DNA of 64,000 nt from Nymphaea colorata (lineage: Eukaryota > Streptophyta > Magnoliopsida > Nymphaeales > Nymphaeaceae), in the NCBI RefSeq assembly GCF_008831285.2, contig NC_045143.1, forward strand, positions 20,606,854 through 20,670,853, in the 5' to 3' direction. The translations under genes and the position numbers were made by a program. The notes beneath the pieces are model-generated. The model searched no databases, had not been told where the DNA came from, and saw nothing but the letters and a program-made list of their open reading frames with translations. Positions 38,184 to 50,100 of the stretch are shown one piece after another; the first letter of the stretch is position 1, and each line of letters opens with the position of its first letter.

Positions 38184-38197
38184 TGGCTCTGATAGCA
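38184..38197 (-). other. Primer-binding site of the copia element
   Basis: On the minus strand this reads TGCTATCAGAGCCA, three bases inside the 5' LTR. It differs at one position from TGGTATCAGAGCCA, the complement of the 3' end of plant initiator tRNA-Met that most plant copia elements use. It fixes element orientation and the inner edge of the 5' LTR. Confidence 0.9.
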
Positions 38198-38200
38198 CTT

Positions 38201-38651
38201 TGTTATAGTCGTAATGCCTAAAAAAGAATGCTTCAACAACAATAAAAGAGGCCAAACCAACACAAAACTGCACAAAAAACGGAATCACAAGGCTGCGAGC
38301 ATAATAACGAGTTTCCAATACCACGATTGCAGCAATATACGCTAAGATATATGCTAAAAATGCAGAAAATAGAAGACACCAATTTACGTGGAAAAACCTC
38401 AAATAATGAGGTAAAAAACCACAGGCAAGAGAGACTTTCTATTTAGCATGAAAGGGATCCAAATACATCAGCAGCAATATCCCTACTGTTTTAAGAAAAA
38501 CAATGAACTCAAGAGAACAATAACACTCTCTTATGCGAATGAAAGAAAAAGCCCCAAAGATTCAAGAAAGAAATCACCCAATGAAGACTACCTTCATTTT
38601 CTCTTTCTTCTTTGTCTTTCATCTCTCTTCTTGGCGTGCCGATCAACCCAA
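38201..38651 (-). repeat. 5' LTR of the copia element, truncated
   Basis: It is homologous to 30348-30791 of the 3' LTR and begins (plus strand) TGTTATAGTCGTAAT. The similarity stops abruptly after GCCGATCAACCCA near 38651, so about 230 bases corresponding to the start of the LTR (U3, where the promoter would lie) are missing. Confidence 0.88.
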
Positions 38652-41127
38652 GTGTAAACCTGATGTAAGCTCATAAAAGACACTTCAATCTCTTGTAAAG
38701 TGAAAAAATGATATTGTCGCTTACCACCATATGAGAAGTCAAACACAAAATACTTTTGTTGCTATGCACTCACAACTAAGTTGGGAACATTGGTTTTTAA
38801 TAACCAATAAATGCGCCATCATGCATCCAAGCCTCAGGTGTTTACATTTGCACAACTCAACTGCACAAGTATCAAAAGTTAGTAAAGTTCTGTTAAGATT
38901 TATTCTATCAGTAACGTCAACATGAACAAAATATTCATAATGCACAAGCATGTGTATGATGACAGTTGCATCCATGCCCAACCAACTATGTCCATAAAAA
39001 AGTGATAATAACAAATAACAAAGTGTGAGCTGGAACCTATTCTATTTTTTGAATTCTTCAAATTGTTGAATCGTCACAATTTACTTGATTTGCTATGAAT
39101 TTACGTGATAGTGTTTATTTGAACCTTTGAACATCTAACATTGATAATGTTTATTTGAACCTTTGAACATGTAACATTGATAATATGTTTGTTCAAGTTA
39201 TCAAGCTCGGATGATTTCCCTTCCTTTAGCTACTGATTGGTGTTCTACGTATTATTTTAATTTAATGGGATCAAGATTTTGAATATATGGATTTTAAGTT
39301 AACAGTTTTTGTTATAAATTTTGTAATAGTACTAATATAACATACTCGTGTTCTATCAAACATAGACATAATGGATGACTTTTATTATATAAACCTTGTA
39401 TGATGTTTCCATTTCCACACTCTAAAGGTAATGGACAAAACAAGCAAAAACAACAAATTGAGCGTTTTAGATATTAAATAGTAGACAGAATGGATAGAAC
39501 AAACTGTACATGATGCAAAAACTGAACATGATATATATAACAGATAGAACATAAATAAGACGTTGAACAGAACAAACTTATGACACATTGGTGGGGTGTG
39601 GGTGCACCGAGAGTACAAACACGCACACACACACACATACACATATATATACATATATATATGATCTGTTATATATAAATAATTTTATTTGTCTATATTT
39701 TTAATCTTTTTTATCAAGGTTACCTTAATCTCATACAAAATTCAAAGTTTTATTATGTAAAATAAGAGAGGAGAGAGAGAAAGAGAGAGAGAGAGAGAGG
39801 AGGAAAAAACAAAGAGAAAAAGAAGAATGGCTGCGGTTAGCAACACCCAACTCGGTTTGCTGTATCGGTCCGCACCTGCATTCGCACCCACATCCCCACC
39901 CGAGTCGATGTGAGTGTGCCACCATATTTGCCGCACCTCTGTGAGTTCGGAACAAATATGAAAACAATATTGACAACAAGAAAAACAAACATCTTAAAGA
40001 AAAAACAAGGTGTTATGTTCCTTAAACCACCACACGATGGACAGAAAACACCAATGACATGATAGATAGGATAGAGGTGTGGTAGAGAGGACGTTCTATT
40101 TGTTCTGTCCAATATAACAATTATCAAGCAACCTCTAAGGCATAAACTTTGAGAAGCTTCGTTCTTCGTTCATATGAATCACCAATGCAACTCCTACTTG
40201 ATACTTCCTCCTAGTAAGACTGCTAATCTTCAGTGAGTCCTTTCCATTCAAGTGTTGTAAATGACTTTTTTTAGTAGAGAAACGTGTCTTGAAATCACCT
40301 TTTTGAACATGCTTCTCCTTTATCATAGTATGGTTTGGGAGATTCTCAACATTATTTATTTATTTATCTTATTAAGAGGACATTTATTGTCAAATGCATG
40401 ACATGGTCAAAGGTGTTCCCATGTACCTTTTCTTTGAAGGGGCCAAGAAGATAAGCCTAAATGAAGAAAACTTATACCCTTAGCAATTAGTGTGACTCCA
40501 AAATAATATATTATATTGCAGTTCTATAGACGAGCACCCACTCTAATGCACACACGAAGTGCAAAATTAAAGTAATATCCCAAGCTTTCATCTGCAATAG
40601 CCAGTCCAAATTTTTTATAATATACAACACAAGATGCATGTTAATATAATAAAGATAAAGGTGTAGCTCATTGTTTACACCAACAATGTTGATTTTCGAT
40701 CTTTGTTTTCAAATCACATAGCTAGCTCCAAAGCAACCAAGACAGTGCATTTGACTGAAAAAATATGTAAGAATACAGCCATTGTAGAGTTATATAATGA
40801 AAAAGCTATAAAAACAAAAAAATGCTGACATATAAATACAATGTCTAATAACGCGTATCGGTCGGTACACTGTATTAGTGAGCGATAGATGGTGTATCGA
40901 TACGGTTCTTGTAATTGTAAAAAGGGAGACGCGCACGCCGTTTCTCAGTTGTCACCTACAAGGTCAGATCGTCGTGGCATCATGTCGACACGAGTCTTGT
41001 TTCCTGAGTTTACCCCATTGTCATCGGCATTGGGACGGTAAAATGACGGCAAATCGGAAAGAGAGAGAGGAGAGATTTTTCCGGAAGGCAAGCAGACGGT
41101 GAGGCTGTAACATTGCAGGTCGCTCCG
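38652..41127. other. Intergenic region and presumed promoter/5' UTR of TASH3
   Basis: No gene is supported. It contains ACAC/TATA microsatellites near 39620-39672, a (AG)n tract near 39770-39800 and a GC-rich transposon-end-like block near 39840-39945 (GCACCTGCATTCGCACCCAC). The 250 bases before the TASH3 ATG hold a purine-rich leader (GGAAAGAGAGAGAGGAGAG) that is probably 5' UTR. No firm TATA box was identified. Confidence 0.5.
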
Positions 41128-44100
41128 ATGGCTTCCGGTGGCGAATCGGGGGGAGGGACGACCCTTATGGATCTGATCACCGCCGACCCGTCTGCCATGG
41201 CCCAGTCCTCCGCTGCACCGCCGCCCTCTACCACCCTGGGCAAGCCTTCCCATCCCCCACCGCAGCAGCAGCAGCCTGCATCGGGAACCGAGAAGAAATC
41301 CAAGAAGAGCACGTTTATGCAGATCCAGACCGACACCATCTCCGTGGCCAAGGCGCTGAACCCCGTTCGCGCTAACATCATTCCTCAAAAGCAGAAGAAA
41401 AAGGTGAGTCCATCAATCCCCTTCTCTTACTTCCCCTTCCGCTTCTGTTTAATTGTCAGGCGGCTCAGAAGAATCTATGCATTCATTGCCATTTTTGCAA
41501 TGAACAAATTGAGTAATCTTTTCCGTTTTCTGCGTTGTGGAACGGAAATGCTCCGCGATCGATTCATATTAGTCGTTTGATCCGAGTTGAATCTGGCTCG
41601 GATCTCAGGCGCGTCAGCAACATTGAACTGTAGCATAAGTGCAATTGGTCAATTTTTTGTCATTGCTTGTGAGCGAATATGAATATGAAATGCATCTGTT
41701 TTCTTTTTTACTTTCTTTGACATTGAGTGGGAAAACTAGGTGTTCTCATGGGAATGCAAGCGGTGCAAATGTCCCATAATTCATTTGAAGAGCTGCATGT
41801 TAATTGGTTTCTCGTTATTGTTTCAGCCTGTCTCGTACTCGCAGCTTGCGAGGAGCATCCATGAACTCGCTGCTACATCTGATCAGGTTTGAGTTGGTCT
41901 GAGTTTCGCCGTTTTGTTTGTTTTCTAAGTTTCAATCTTTATGTTATGTAGAGTTTTTCCTTTTCTGCAGAAAAATTCTCAAAGACAATTAGTTCATCAT
42001 GTATTCCCGAAGCTTGCAGTGTACAACTCTGTTGATCCTTCCTTGGCACCTTCACTGATCATGGTACACATCTTATCTTTGTTGATTCTGTATTATATCT
42101 CCGTATCTGAAAATTCGTGTTTGAGAAATTCCATAAATTACCAGCTTAATGAGCCTGTCAGAAGCTTGTTGCGACAAACCGATCTATAGTGCCCCCATGA
42201 CTTTGGCAACTGCAGATGGCATATAACCCCAAAGATTTTTCTCCGGATTTAGAATGGCTTCATCATAAAAAGTATTTGAAGCATCTCTCTCTCTCTCTCT
42301 CTCTAGTTATGCTGCATTAACTCAAACCTAGGAGCGTGTGTGTCTGTTTACATCACACAGTTGCAAAGTTACACATACATTACATGCAAATGCCTGTGTA
42401 ACAATCATCTATGCTGATACATATAGCTGTGGCGGTGCACTCCTAATTTATGCAAATGTAGTCATGACATGAAAATCTGACCTTCATGCTTCTTATGGGT
42501 TTTAACTTCTTATGGCTTTTACTATTTTCATGTATTAAGAGTTAAACGTAACATGATTTTTCATGCTAATGCTAGCAAATGGCAGTCTTCATGAACTGTA
42601 AAACGTAAAAATCTTCCATACTTTATATCCTTGACTGTCCTAGACATTTCTGGAAGACTGGAACTAGTAGTATGCAGTGATGCTAAAAGTCAGAATACAC
42701 TCTGAAACGGTAGCTGCTTGACACAATAGGTTCACTTTGAACTTCAGTAAGTGTCAGCTTCATAAATTGCTATAAGAAATGACAAAAAATTTCAAAGATA
42801 AAAGACTTTCTAATGTATTTTAGTTACCGTAACACTTTCCTTCATTAATCCAATTTTATTTAGCTGTACAAATTGAAGAACCGATTACAAAATGAAATCT
42901 TCCATACTGTTTGCTGCCATGTTAATCCCACAATAAATAAATAGATAGGACTATGAGTAGCAAAAACAGGAAGAGTGAACTTATATGCTTGCAAATGTGT
43001 AATAACTATTGTAATAAGTATTGGTGAGTGTGTACCATAATGACACGAGGAAAATGCAGGAGTGAACGCATACTACTTTGTTCTGCTGCTTGTCATATAC
43101 AAAATTGTGCTCTGAATTAGAATTAATGTCATTTGTGAAATATTAAAGAATGAGAGCATGTCTGTGATATAACCAAGAAACATGTATCGGATACAAGTTC
43201 ATCTTCATTCACATATGTCACATAAACAAAAAGAACTAGCAAATAATATGACATGTCAAACAAGAACAGTGGAGAGAGATTTGGCGGTTGGGATTACGTA
43301 GAAAGACACACAAGCATGATTTTTGAAGGTGCCTATATTGGTTAAGAGCTATCTTTAACTGCATCTGCATGTATATGTTACACCATGAATGTTTGGAAAA
43401 TTTATCCATGTACAAGTAACCAGGTCTAAATGAAAATACATGAAAATATGCAAGGAATACACAAAGAAGATATTACGAAGTAGCAATACCGGTCTCTGCC
43501 TTCATGCCAGTTTGGAACTCAAAGTGCGATCAATGTCTTAGAAACTATAATGCGGTGAGTGGAGATAAGACTACAGATTGATGCTCTAGTTTAACATAGG
43601 CAGTGGATCTCAAAGTGTAGATTGACACCCTCAAAAATACATTTACTAAATCAATCTCTTTTCCACTATAATGTAGTCAGTGGACACCCAGTGTAGGGTG
43701 ATGCTCTTAAAGGTTTACTAGAGAAGTTATGTAAATTAACAGATTGTCTCAAAAGAATCATTGTTGGAGTTCTAGTACTTGAAGGTGTACTCCATATGCT
43801 TCAACGCACTCTGGTAGTTTCAGTTGATCTTGTCAAAACGGTACTTATGGTTATGTCATCTTTCAAGATTTTACTTTATTTTCTCTGCTTGGTTAGGTGG
43901 ATAGCAACTATAGTTTTATGTTATACTCTTTCCATCTTGCAGCTTCACCAACAATGTGAGGACAGAAATGTCCTGCGTTATGTCTATTATTATTTGGCTA
44001 GAATTCTATCAGATAGTGGTGCTCAAGGATTAAGTCCTGGTGGTGGAATCCCTACACCAAACTGGGATGTACTGGCTGATATAGATGCTGTTGGCGGGGT

Positions 44101-47100
44101 AACCAGAGCTGATGTTGTGCCTCGAATAGTTGAACGGCTTACTTCTGAGGCTTTAAATGCTGATACTGAAGGTCTGGCTTCTACCCCTGTTCCTGCAGTA
44201 ATTGGATTTCAATGCCCCGGTCTTGGTCATTGATTGAACTTGGTGAACTATGTGTATAGCTATTTCTGATCCTGAAATTGTCTCAGATATTTGGTTTTTC
44301 CAACATCCATGGCCTTTTCAAAGAATTCTTCTCCGCTTTGAAATTAACCTTGTATATACTGACAATGGATGTTATTGCTATTCTGCATTGATTTGTATGG
44401 TGTGGATGGTGTTGTATGCTAACCTGTAGTTACTTGATTATCTTTCCTGTTTAACAAGCTAACAACTTAACTGTTTAAGGTTTTTCTTGCTGTTATTCCT
44501 AAATGTATTTTATATTTTACAGTTTATCCAACTTCCAAGCAATTGTTCATCATGTTACACTCTATTTTCTTTTACATTTTCCAACTTTTCTGTGCCTGTG
44601 AGAGTTTTCAACAGGAACTGATATGAAAGGGTATGTTATAAATTAGTTTGCACAAGGAATAATTTGAAATGGTTAAGATGTCTAAATCTGGTAGGAAATT
44701 TCTGTTACGGTTGGTACCTGTTCTCGTTCAACATTGGGATTTAGTGATGGAATAGTAGAGGCTAAAACAGCACTGTGGGTTTCATTTTGCAGAGCTGACT
44801 AATTGTTTATGGAATTTTAGTTCTTGGAACTAAAGATGTGTTTGAACTTGCTGGACCTTAACCCTAGTTAAGCTGAAGAATGGCTTTCGATTTGCCTAAA
44901 TTTGTTCTAAGTTTGTTTATTTGGGGAATACTGTTCATATAAGTGCTAGAACTTGCTGTCGACAGTATGAGACATACTTCAGCATTAGGGAGTGAATAAA
45001 TTTTGTCATTGTTGTTTCTGTGTATGGGAAAGTTCAGTTGTTTCTAAAATGTAAATCCAGATACAGCACATCATCTGTAAGATAGGCTTCATTTCTGCTG
45101 TGGCATCAAGTGCTTTAATTCATTGTCAGGAACATTTTACTAGGTTGTTCTTTAGCATGTTTGCTTGTGGATTATGAATTTGCAAAGTAGAATCATTGAA
45201 CAGGTACACTTGAAGGCAAGGTTGATAAATTACTACAGCAAAACTAGTCCATTTTGTTGCATTGTGGTGTAGATTTCTAATTGACATGTGCCATTATGCA
45301 AATAAATTGATTTGAGGCTTAAGATTAACCTTTTGTGAGGTTTCTTGTACTTTAATTGTCTTAAATAGTAGTTTCTTCAAGCCTTTGTTATTGTGATAGC
45401 CATAGCACTCGATGATAGTTTGATCTATATTTTTACTGAACTGTTGAAACATCACCTCATGTGATGTAGTTTTACTACCAAAGTCGAGGGTTGAAATACT
45501 GTCTTCATCAAAACATACAATTCATGGCCCTTCTAGTATTCCATATCTATGAATCTGTACATTAACAATGAGTCAATGACTGTTGGTGGGACTACATCAC
45601 ATTTGGAATTTATTGGAGCTTACTTGATCCAGAATTATATTTATATTTTCGGGGGTTTTGGTGTGTGTGGGGGGGGGGGGGGGTTGATTTAACTTATTTT
45701 AGTGAAATAAAGATACAATCTGGTCTGTGGCTTATCACTGTTTAATTAAGTGACTATAATCGTGCTCTTTAGCTGTACGAAGAGTGAAATACTTGTAGTT
45801 ATCATTGTTTAAATTTTCAATATATGAACTCATTACAAAGTTGTACACATATAACTACATGGAAACTGATGAAATGCTTGTGAAACTGGTTTCAGGGGTA
45901 TATTGCCCCAGATCAAGTGAAGCCTGTTATGTTTAGTTTGTACAGCAATTACTTTCTTTATCGCAAGCAAAAGAATACATCATAGATGGCAAACCCATGA
46001 CTCATACTCAGATTGGCTCACAGCTGGGTCACTATGTCAGCAAGTTGACTCATTGACTTGATTGGGTTGGGACATAGATTTTTCTAATGCATTTTTTCTG
46101 CAAATAAATGAAGAAGGTAAATTTACCAGGACTTCATATTTGATTTTTTCCTTGGGTAAAACTGAATGAGATGTAATATGAATGTTTGTGTGTATGTCTA
46201 GTAAAGTTAGTGGTTGGATGTTTAACAAGGTAATAACTTGGGGGGAAGCCAGCCTAAGTGTTCACCTATCCTTTAATCTCTTTTCATTAAGAAGTTGTTG
46301 AAAATGAATATGATACAAGTTTACAGCATGATAAAAGCCACTTTAGGACTATTGCATATTGACATATACTTCAGAATGTATAAAATAGCAAACTTCAATT
46401 TTCAGCAATGCATGACAAGAAAGGACTTGTAATTAGTTGATGATCCCACCCGACTTGGGCAGGTCCTCTGACCCAGTAAATGGAAAACATTGTAAGACTT
46501 TGATGTATATCACCAAACCACCAGATGGAGTCTTAAAGAGGTGTGAGAAAACGAGAAAAGGAATAGGCCGCTCGAGAAAAGAGAGAGAGAAGAATAAGGG
46601 CCTTAGCCTTGGTGCTTGCCCCTTGTCATTACTTTAAACTAATTACACTTTAGTGTTACAAATAAAATACACAAAACAACAATAAAAATTACAAGTTTGC
46701 CACCACCCATTATGTGTTGCATGTGGTGAAGATGGGTCGGGTCTGAGGTCTGACTTGACCCGAACCATATCTTAACAAACAATGCTGACTCAGGTGACCT
46801 GTGAGTTGGATCAGTGAGTTTTCCAACTACGGAATACATTGTTTGTGTTGCTGGTCTTCGGACTGGGGGTGAAGACCTATTCAGATGTGAGTGGAGCTTC
46901 CAACAATCCAACAATCCTACAATGTGTGTGTGTGAGCGTGCTTGCTTGTGGCATTCTTCCAGGCATGTTCGTGCAACATAGATTGTCACACCCCGACCTT
47001 TTAACACTCAAACATTATTTTTTTTTTCTAAACATAAAGCAACGAGGTGTGACTACACAACAATTCAAAAAAACGATGAGCCAAACAATTCAAAACAATG

Positions 47101-50100
47101 GGGCAAACTTTCATTTATATAATCATTTCAATTCATACAAAATCACATCTATGTCTGACAAAAATGCCCCAAACAATATAATTGATGCCTAACAAAAACA
47201 AGACATCAATAAAACCAAAATAAGACGCGCCGGCACTACAAAAGACACATCCCAAAACCTCCCCAGTAGGACGTGAGTGAAACCATCTGCTCAACCTGCT
47301 ACCCTGGGTCCGCCAAAACCTGAAAAAGGAAACCATTGAAGGCTTAGCCTTCACAGTATGGCAACAAGCCAGGAAAATACCAAACCCTGATCCTAGGAAC
47401 ACACAATCACACATTGGCCTCAGGCAGGGATTTGCCTGGAATGCCGCCATACCTGTGGCGCGCTCACCAAATTCTTCAAAACTCCTCGAGCTTCGAACTC
47501 AAGGTCGACGGGACGTGCCTGGAGCACCTGCAGACATAAACAAAAGGTAAGACTCCTACTAGATACCTAAACAATTCAAACAAATACCAAACAAAATCTT
47601 TGAGGCACGTGTCATCGCCTCAAGACGGGTAGTGTCGACCTACACGCCCTCTAATAGGCCACTACGCAACTTCTTGCCGTTTCCACCCAACGTCAAAACC
47701 CCAATGCTTCGATCAATCCATCCTTAACGCATTTCTCATAAACTTTCCGTTAGTTGAGGCGTCTTCCCAACATGCGCACCCTCTTCCTACTACACATACC
47801 ACCCACAACATCAAGGGTGCTCCAAGCATTCCCAAAAGGCGGTCCTACGCTTCTTCACAATGTCTCTAACTCTACCATGCTTCCCTATAGCATCGAAAAC
47901 AACCTATCATGCATAAAAGATCATAATAAACACGAATCATCTCTTCTCTCCCATTATCCTACACTTTTCCCAAAAAGCAAGGTCGCTTGCATGCGTCCCT
48001 AACTATCAATTCTACCTTCTAGCATGCTCAAACAATAATTATATGCGTTCCAAAGAAAAATATATCATAAAATAGGTTCAATTTCGCCTTACTCACCCCA
48101 ATTTGAAGGTCTAAACTGCTGTAATCCTCCCGGCAGCCACCTCACGAGTCCAAGTGGTCCCCAAATGGCTAAAATCCTCCAATGCCTCCACCACCAAGGC
48201 CTTCTCTAATCGCTGTTACGAGGGGGAGGACAAATCCCCAAGCTGAAATCAGATCAAACAGTGATAGAATAGTGAAAATCAGTGAGAGAGAGTGTTCGAT
48301 TGGAGAAAATAGAAAAACAAGCAGAAAATGGGGAGAGAGCGTGAAGCATGGACAGAGAGGGAGGTCGAGTAGAGGGAGAGAGAGAGAAAAACAGAGGGGG
48401 ACTGATAGGGGAGAGGGTTCGGTCAAAGGGGAAAAAGGCCAGCAGTGAGGTGAGCGTGAATGAGAAAGGGGAAGGAGACGAGAGAAAGAGTGAGCGTGGG
48501 CAGAGAGAGATGCGAGAGAGAGCAGATGAAAGGGGAAAAAGAGGAAACGGGAAAGGCAGCAGAAATAACGAGAGAGGGAGAAGATAGGGCAGCAGAGGAG
48601 AGCTTACCCACGCTGCCGCTGTCGCCACCTCCGCTGTTGCCGTCGCCACCTCCGCCGCTGCCGGTCCAGCCACCGCCTGCACCACCTCCGTCTTCTTCTT
48701 CTCTGCACTGGCCGTGCGTAAGGAGATAGACGAGAGAAAAGAGGGAAAGGTGAGGGAGAAGAGCCCTTGCGTCGGGCTCTTTCACGCCAAGGGTTCGGGT
48801 CCGGGTCTGGGTTCCGATCCAACCCGACCTGCCAAAAAACAACGAGCGTTACATCTCAAATCTGTTACATGCTGATGGCTTGTTCCTTCTTCATCTATGG
48901 TGCATCTGCCCCTCACAACTGGGTTATTATGGTGATACGGTCTGAAATTGCACAATGAAGAAAGCCTGAAACTAAAACTTACTTTTTGGCTGTTCTTATG
49001 ATTGATATGGTGATACGGTCTGAAATTGCACAATGAAGAAAGCCTGAAACGGAAACTTACTTTTTGGCTGTTCTTATGATTGACTGTGTGTTTTGCTTAT
49101 ATTTGGATGGTCATGTTTGATGTATGCACTCCTTTAGATAGAAGCCCCTTTACTAAAGTTAAAAGAACCATCAGATCTTGCAATGACTGCACAAATTCAA
49201 CTTAGCTCGTGGTGGCAACCCATGCCCTTGCAATTTTCATTGGTAAATGAGCCAACTTCAGTCCTATCGGATAAACTTTAGCTACGTTTGTTGTTTTCTT
49301 TGGCTACTGTTACGTAAGCACATTTTGAGGATAGGTTGAACTGAAATACGTCTGCATGAAAGACATTAGCGTGTATTACATCTGATTTGTGCATAAAGTT
49401 AAGAAACTAGCCATGTAATGTTGCAGGGGAATTCATGGACACTATTTGGAACGTTGGTTTCTAACATTTTGGTGATTGTTTACCTGGAAGTGGCATCTTT
49501 CAGTTTCTTGATGTTGCAGTTGAACTTCTTTATGACTCCTCGTTTTCTGATTCTTTGGTCTCTAATAGTTGCTGGGAAACGCATAATTGTAAGAAAAGAA
49601 CTTCAAATTTACCCCCTAACAGATTCCAATTTTATATTGTCATTAAATCCAATGCTATAGCTCTGCTTCTTACTATTTTGAATGGACATGTCTATCTCTT
49701 TTGTTCCACGGAGTGTATTGACAAAAACTTTTTTTGATAATGACTATTGTTTAGTTTCATTTGAAGTCCAAGTTGGATATTAATGTTGCCTTTCATTCAT
49801 ATTTCATCCTTATTGCTCTGGTTTTCTTTCAGTACATGCTCGAAGGCTTGCAGCTTTGAAAGCTCTTACATTTGCTCCAGCTAGTAACTCAGAGGTTTTG
49901 GGAAGGCTATATGAAATTGTATTTGATATTTTGGACAAGGTATTATTTTGGCATGAGTTGTTTTCTTTCTCTTGTGCCTACTGATCATTTTTAGGCTGCA
50001 TTTGTGTACACATGATATGCAGTATGGGCTTTTAAGCCAGAGTTGTTTTTTCTCTCTTTCATTCTGGAACCTCTGACATTTTTGAAAAAGTTATGTCGAT

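Larger units (their letters stand above)
30348..38651 (-). mobile_element. Decayed Ty1/copia LTR retrotransposon
   Basis: In minus-strand order it has a truncated 5' LTR (38201-38651), a tRNA-iMet-type primer-binding site (38184-38197), gag, protease, integrase, reverse transcriptase and RNase H, a polypurine tract (31023-31034) and a 3' LTR (30348-31022). Integrase preceding reverse transcriptase marks it as copia. The polyprotein has many stop codons and frameshifts and is cut in the integrase region by a 3.16-kb LTR-like insertion. It cannot move by itself. The right end runs into unrelated sequence, so no target duplication can be checked against the GGAGG at 30343-30347. Confidence 0.95.
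44172..49832 (+). other. TASH3 intron 4 (5.7 kb)
   Basis: This intron lies between E|V of the ...DTEVHARR junction. It holds a 15-base G run at 45669-45683, the LTR-like copy B at 46984-48853 and a 78-bp tandem duplication at 48931-49086. The rest is T-rich intron sequence with no coding similarity that I can see. Confidence 0.85.

Noticed and set aside
46984-48853. Target duplication for LTR-like copy B
   Set aside because: I compared the five bases on each side (TAGAT and TCTCA) and nearby offsets; none match.
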